A DNA stretch of 20,170 nt from Ophiothrix spiculata (lineage: Eukaryota; Echinodermata; Ophiuroidea; Amphilepidida; Ophiotrichidae): assembly GCA_000969725.1 (NCBI GenBank), contig JXSR01S004069.1; one strand, 5' to 3'. Under the pieces are notes generated by a model. The model worked only from the letters and a program-made list of their open reading frames with translations. It did no database searches and had not been told where the DNA came from. Within the stretch, counting starts at the first letter, position 1; each line of letters opens with the position of its first letter. The translations under genes and the position numbers were made by a program. This document shows, piece after piece, positions 18,873 through 20,170 of the stretch.

Positions 18873-18967
18873 TTCAGTGTCCAATCGGGTACCAAGAAAT
18901 TGGAAATGATTGCTATGGATATAAAGGGGGAGCTGTCACCTGGAAGGTTGCGGTAGAATTATGTGAG
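18873..18967 (+). CDS. bark: Bark beetle/anakonda-like protein, exon 6 (start of C-type lectin-like domain; gene continues off window)
   Basis: The exon completes codon 2310 and encodes residues 2311-2341. It enters in phase 1 after TTTTTTAG and leaves in phase 0 at GAG|GTATGT. It reads QCPIGYQEIGNDCYGY, then AVTWKVAVELCE. This is the N-terminal signature of a long-form C-type lectin-like domain: Cys-Pro-x-Gly, Cys-Tyr, then Trp-x-x-Ala-x-x-x-Cys on the first helix. Cysteines are at 2312, 2323 and 2340. A lectin-like domain at this position matches Drosophila Bark beetle. The remainder of the domain, any transmembrane segment and the cytoplasmic tail must lie beyond 20170. Confidence 0.8.
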
Positions 18968-19817
18968 GTATGTGTGAGAAAGTAGAACAAATTCAGTCAT
19001 GGTTATATATTCAAAACTATGATAATGACTATATTGGTCAAATTATAGTTATTTTTGAGCTACCTAATATTGTGTGTATTTTTTTATTTTGAGTCTTTGT
19101 TATCTTATAATCTACATGTAGTAATATAATTCCAATTCATCTTCTATCAATAACGGATGATTGGTGTTGTAAATCACAAACATTTTGACCAAATACTCCT
19201 CAATGTGCTGTATTGATTTTTCGTCACCAAGCCTCCGAAAATCGGACATTAAGAACCTTTATAACGATTTTTTGAAAAAGTGGCCATTTTTGCCAAAAGT
19301 CGATTTTTGTTTTTCGGTACGGAAATACTTTGTGACATCATAATTACGTAGCGCCTCGACTGGTTTTTATGAACTTGGTATCAATGGAAAGAGGAGACCC
19401 TACCATAATAGTATCAAACAATATAACTTTGGGCGGCCCCAAGTTCAAAATCACACGGGGTGGTAAACCCAAGCCCACCCCACCCGCCCCTCAGGAAGGC
19501 GTGTTACAGAAAAAGGCTTACGAAGACGAGGGTTAAATATTGGATGTCTTAGCCTCACAATCCCTAAAAGTTTTGTTTATCATAACTATATATATTTCAG
19601 CCATAAGGCAAACCTGATTATTAGCCACGTGACAAAACTAACTTTTCGGTCGGCTACTGGCTGGCGCAAAAAAAAGAAAAAAGAAAAATTCAACATCCCT
19701 GCTTGGACTCGTCCATGTTTATATACGAGAAATATTTACATGTATTTTCCATACTGAAAGCGTGTCAATTTCTACAAAATATGCTCATATGTCCGATTTT
19801 TAAGGTTTATCCTTCGT

Positions 19818-19935
19818 GTAAATCTGCACGAATTCTTTCTATTATGTAATTCTGTTATTCTGCACGAAATGTTAAAATCCTGTAATTCTGCACAGAATTT
19901 TTCAATTGTTTAATTCTGAACGATATTATTCCATA
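19818..19935 (+). repeat. Short tandem repeat, ~28-36-bp unit, four copies
   Basis: Copies start near 19820, 19855, 19883 and 19911. Each carries a variant of TAATTCTGCACGAA followed by a T/A-rich spacer. They are degenerate, and the last has CTGAACGA instead of CTGCACGA. Confidence 0.55.
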
Positions 19936-19938
19936 ACT

Positions 19939-20170
19939 TGCAAACACAATTCATTACTTATAACAATCTAATTAATCTTATAATTGTTTTTTCCAGTCGT
20001 AGTGCTAGTGCCACTGTGCCATTCTGTCAGTATCTTGCATTCATAATTAATTACTTATAGCATCATGATTTATCTTATATTTGTGTATCATTTATTTCTC
20101 TTTTCCAAGCCACAGTGCTCCTGTGCCAGTCAGTCTGTCAGTATTTCGCAATTCATTACTTCTTAACATC
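19939..20170 (+). repeat. ~100-113-bp tandem repeat running into the window edge
   Basis: The words AGTGCT, CTGTGCCA, TCTGTCAGTAT, TTGCAnTCAT and AATTACTTATA recur in the same order at about 19939-20050 and 20036-20170. At least two partial copies are visible. The spacing between the AGTGCT words is about 113 bases. The array may continue to the right. Confidence 0.5.

Larger units (their letters stand above)
18968..20170 (+). other. Intron 6 (phase 0), incomplete
   Basis: After the donor GTATGT no continuation of the lectin domain appears in the remaining 1.2 kb. The stretch holds AT-rich sequence, a GC-richer patch near 19430-19500 and two tandem arrays at the right end. Confidence 0.65.

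Noticed and set aside
18533..18884. Minus-strand frames of poly-Phe or poly-Leu across the microsatellite
   Set aside because: They are direct translations of the TTC/TCT repeat with no other coding evidence.
19996..20170. Acceptor-like TTTTTTCCAG (near 19996) and CCACAG (near 20115) as the next exon of the gene
   Set aside because: In the required phase 0 the first gives TCG TAG at once. The second gives a short Ser-rich peptide and a stop, unlike a C-type lectin domain. Both lie in a tandem repeat.
1..20170. CRISPR array, bacterial operon or phage system
   Set aside because: There are no regularly spaced direct repeats of that kind. Gene structure, splice sites and transposon types are those of an animal genome.

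Overview
The window looks like AT-rich nuclear DNA from an invertebrate animal. It carries one large multi-exon gene on the + strand with GT-AG introns, a eukaryote-style tRNA gene with an internal promoter and T-run terminator, intronic DNA transposon remnants, and a decayed Penelope-like retroelement. I cannot name the species. The gene family (bark beetle/anakonda type) and the transposon types fit a protostome or an invertebrate deuterostome.

Region by region: (1) 1-5241 is the 5' flank. It holds a ~1.8-kb inverted-repeat element (28-1822) with a second, TTAA-flanked element nested in it (748-1463), a ~120-bp fold-back repeat (4109-4231), a G12 run, and a cloverleaf tRNA (4612-4684) with the anticodon GGC. 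(2) From 5242 to beyond the right edge runs one gene. I resolve six coding exons: 5333-6097, 7861-8101, 8857-11295, 13219-15840, 17780-18640 and 18873-18967. Joined in phase, they encode 2341 residues with no internal stop. The 3' end lies outside the window.

The predicted protein is secreted or type-I membrane-bound. It has a signal peptide, then three large repeats, then the start of a C-type lectin domain. Each repeat holds a cap segment (GG..., then LTxEPG or LTIEAG), an SRCR domain in repeats 2 and 3 only, a short run of right-handed beta-helix, a compact beta-sandwich I call CUB-like, and a long beta-helix closed by a motif of the type N-x-W-x-S-(6)-I followed by Y/F-x-P-F/Y. This order is the one known from Drosophila Bark beetle/Anakonda, a 'triple-repeat' septate and tricellular junction protein, so I call this its homolog.

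The exon structure mirrors the repeats. Introns 2, 3 and 4 are all phase 1 and all fall just after a CUB-like domain, so exons 3 and 4 are large symmetric 1-1 exons. Intron 5 is also phase 1. The introns hold the mobile elements: a tRNA-like relic in intron 1, a ~55-bp degenerate repeat in intron 2, the Penelope-like remnant and a GC-rich hairpin in intron 3, two inverted-repeat elements in intron 4, a 23-copy AGA microsatellite eight bases inside intron 5, and two tandem arrays in intron 6.
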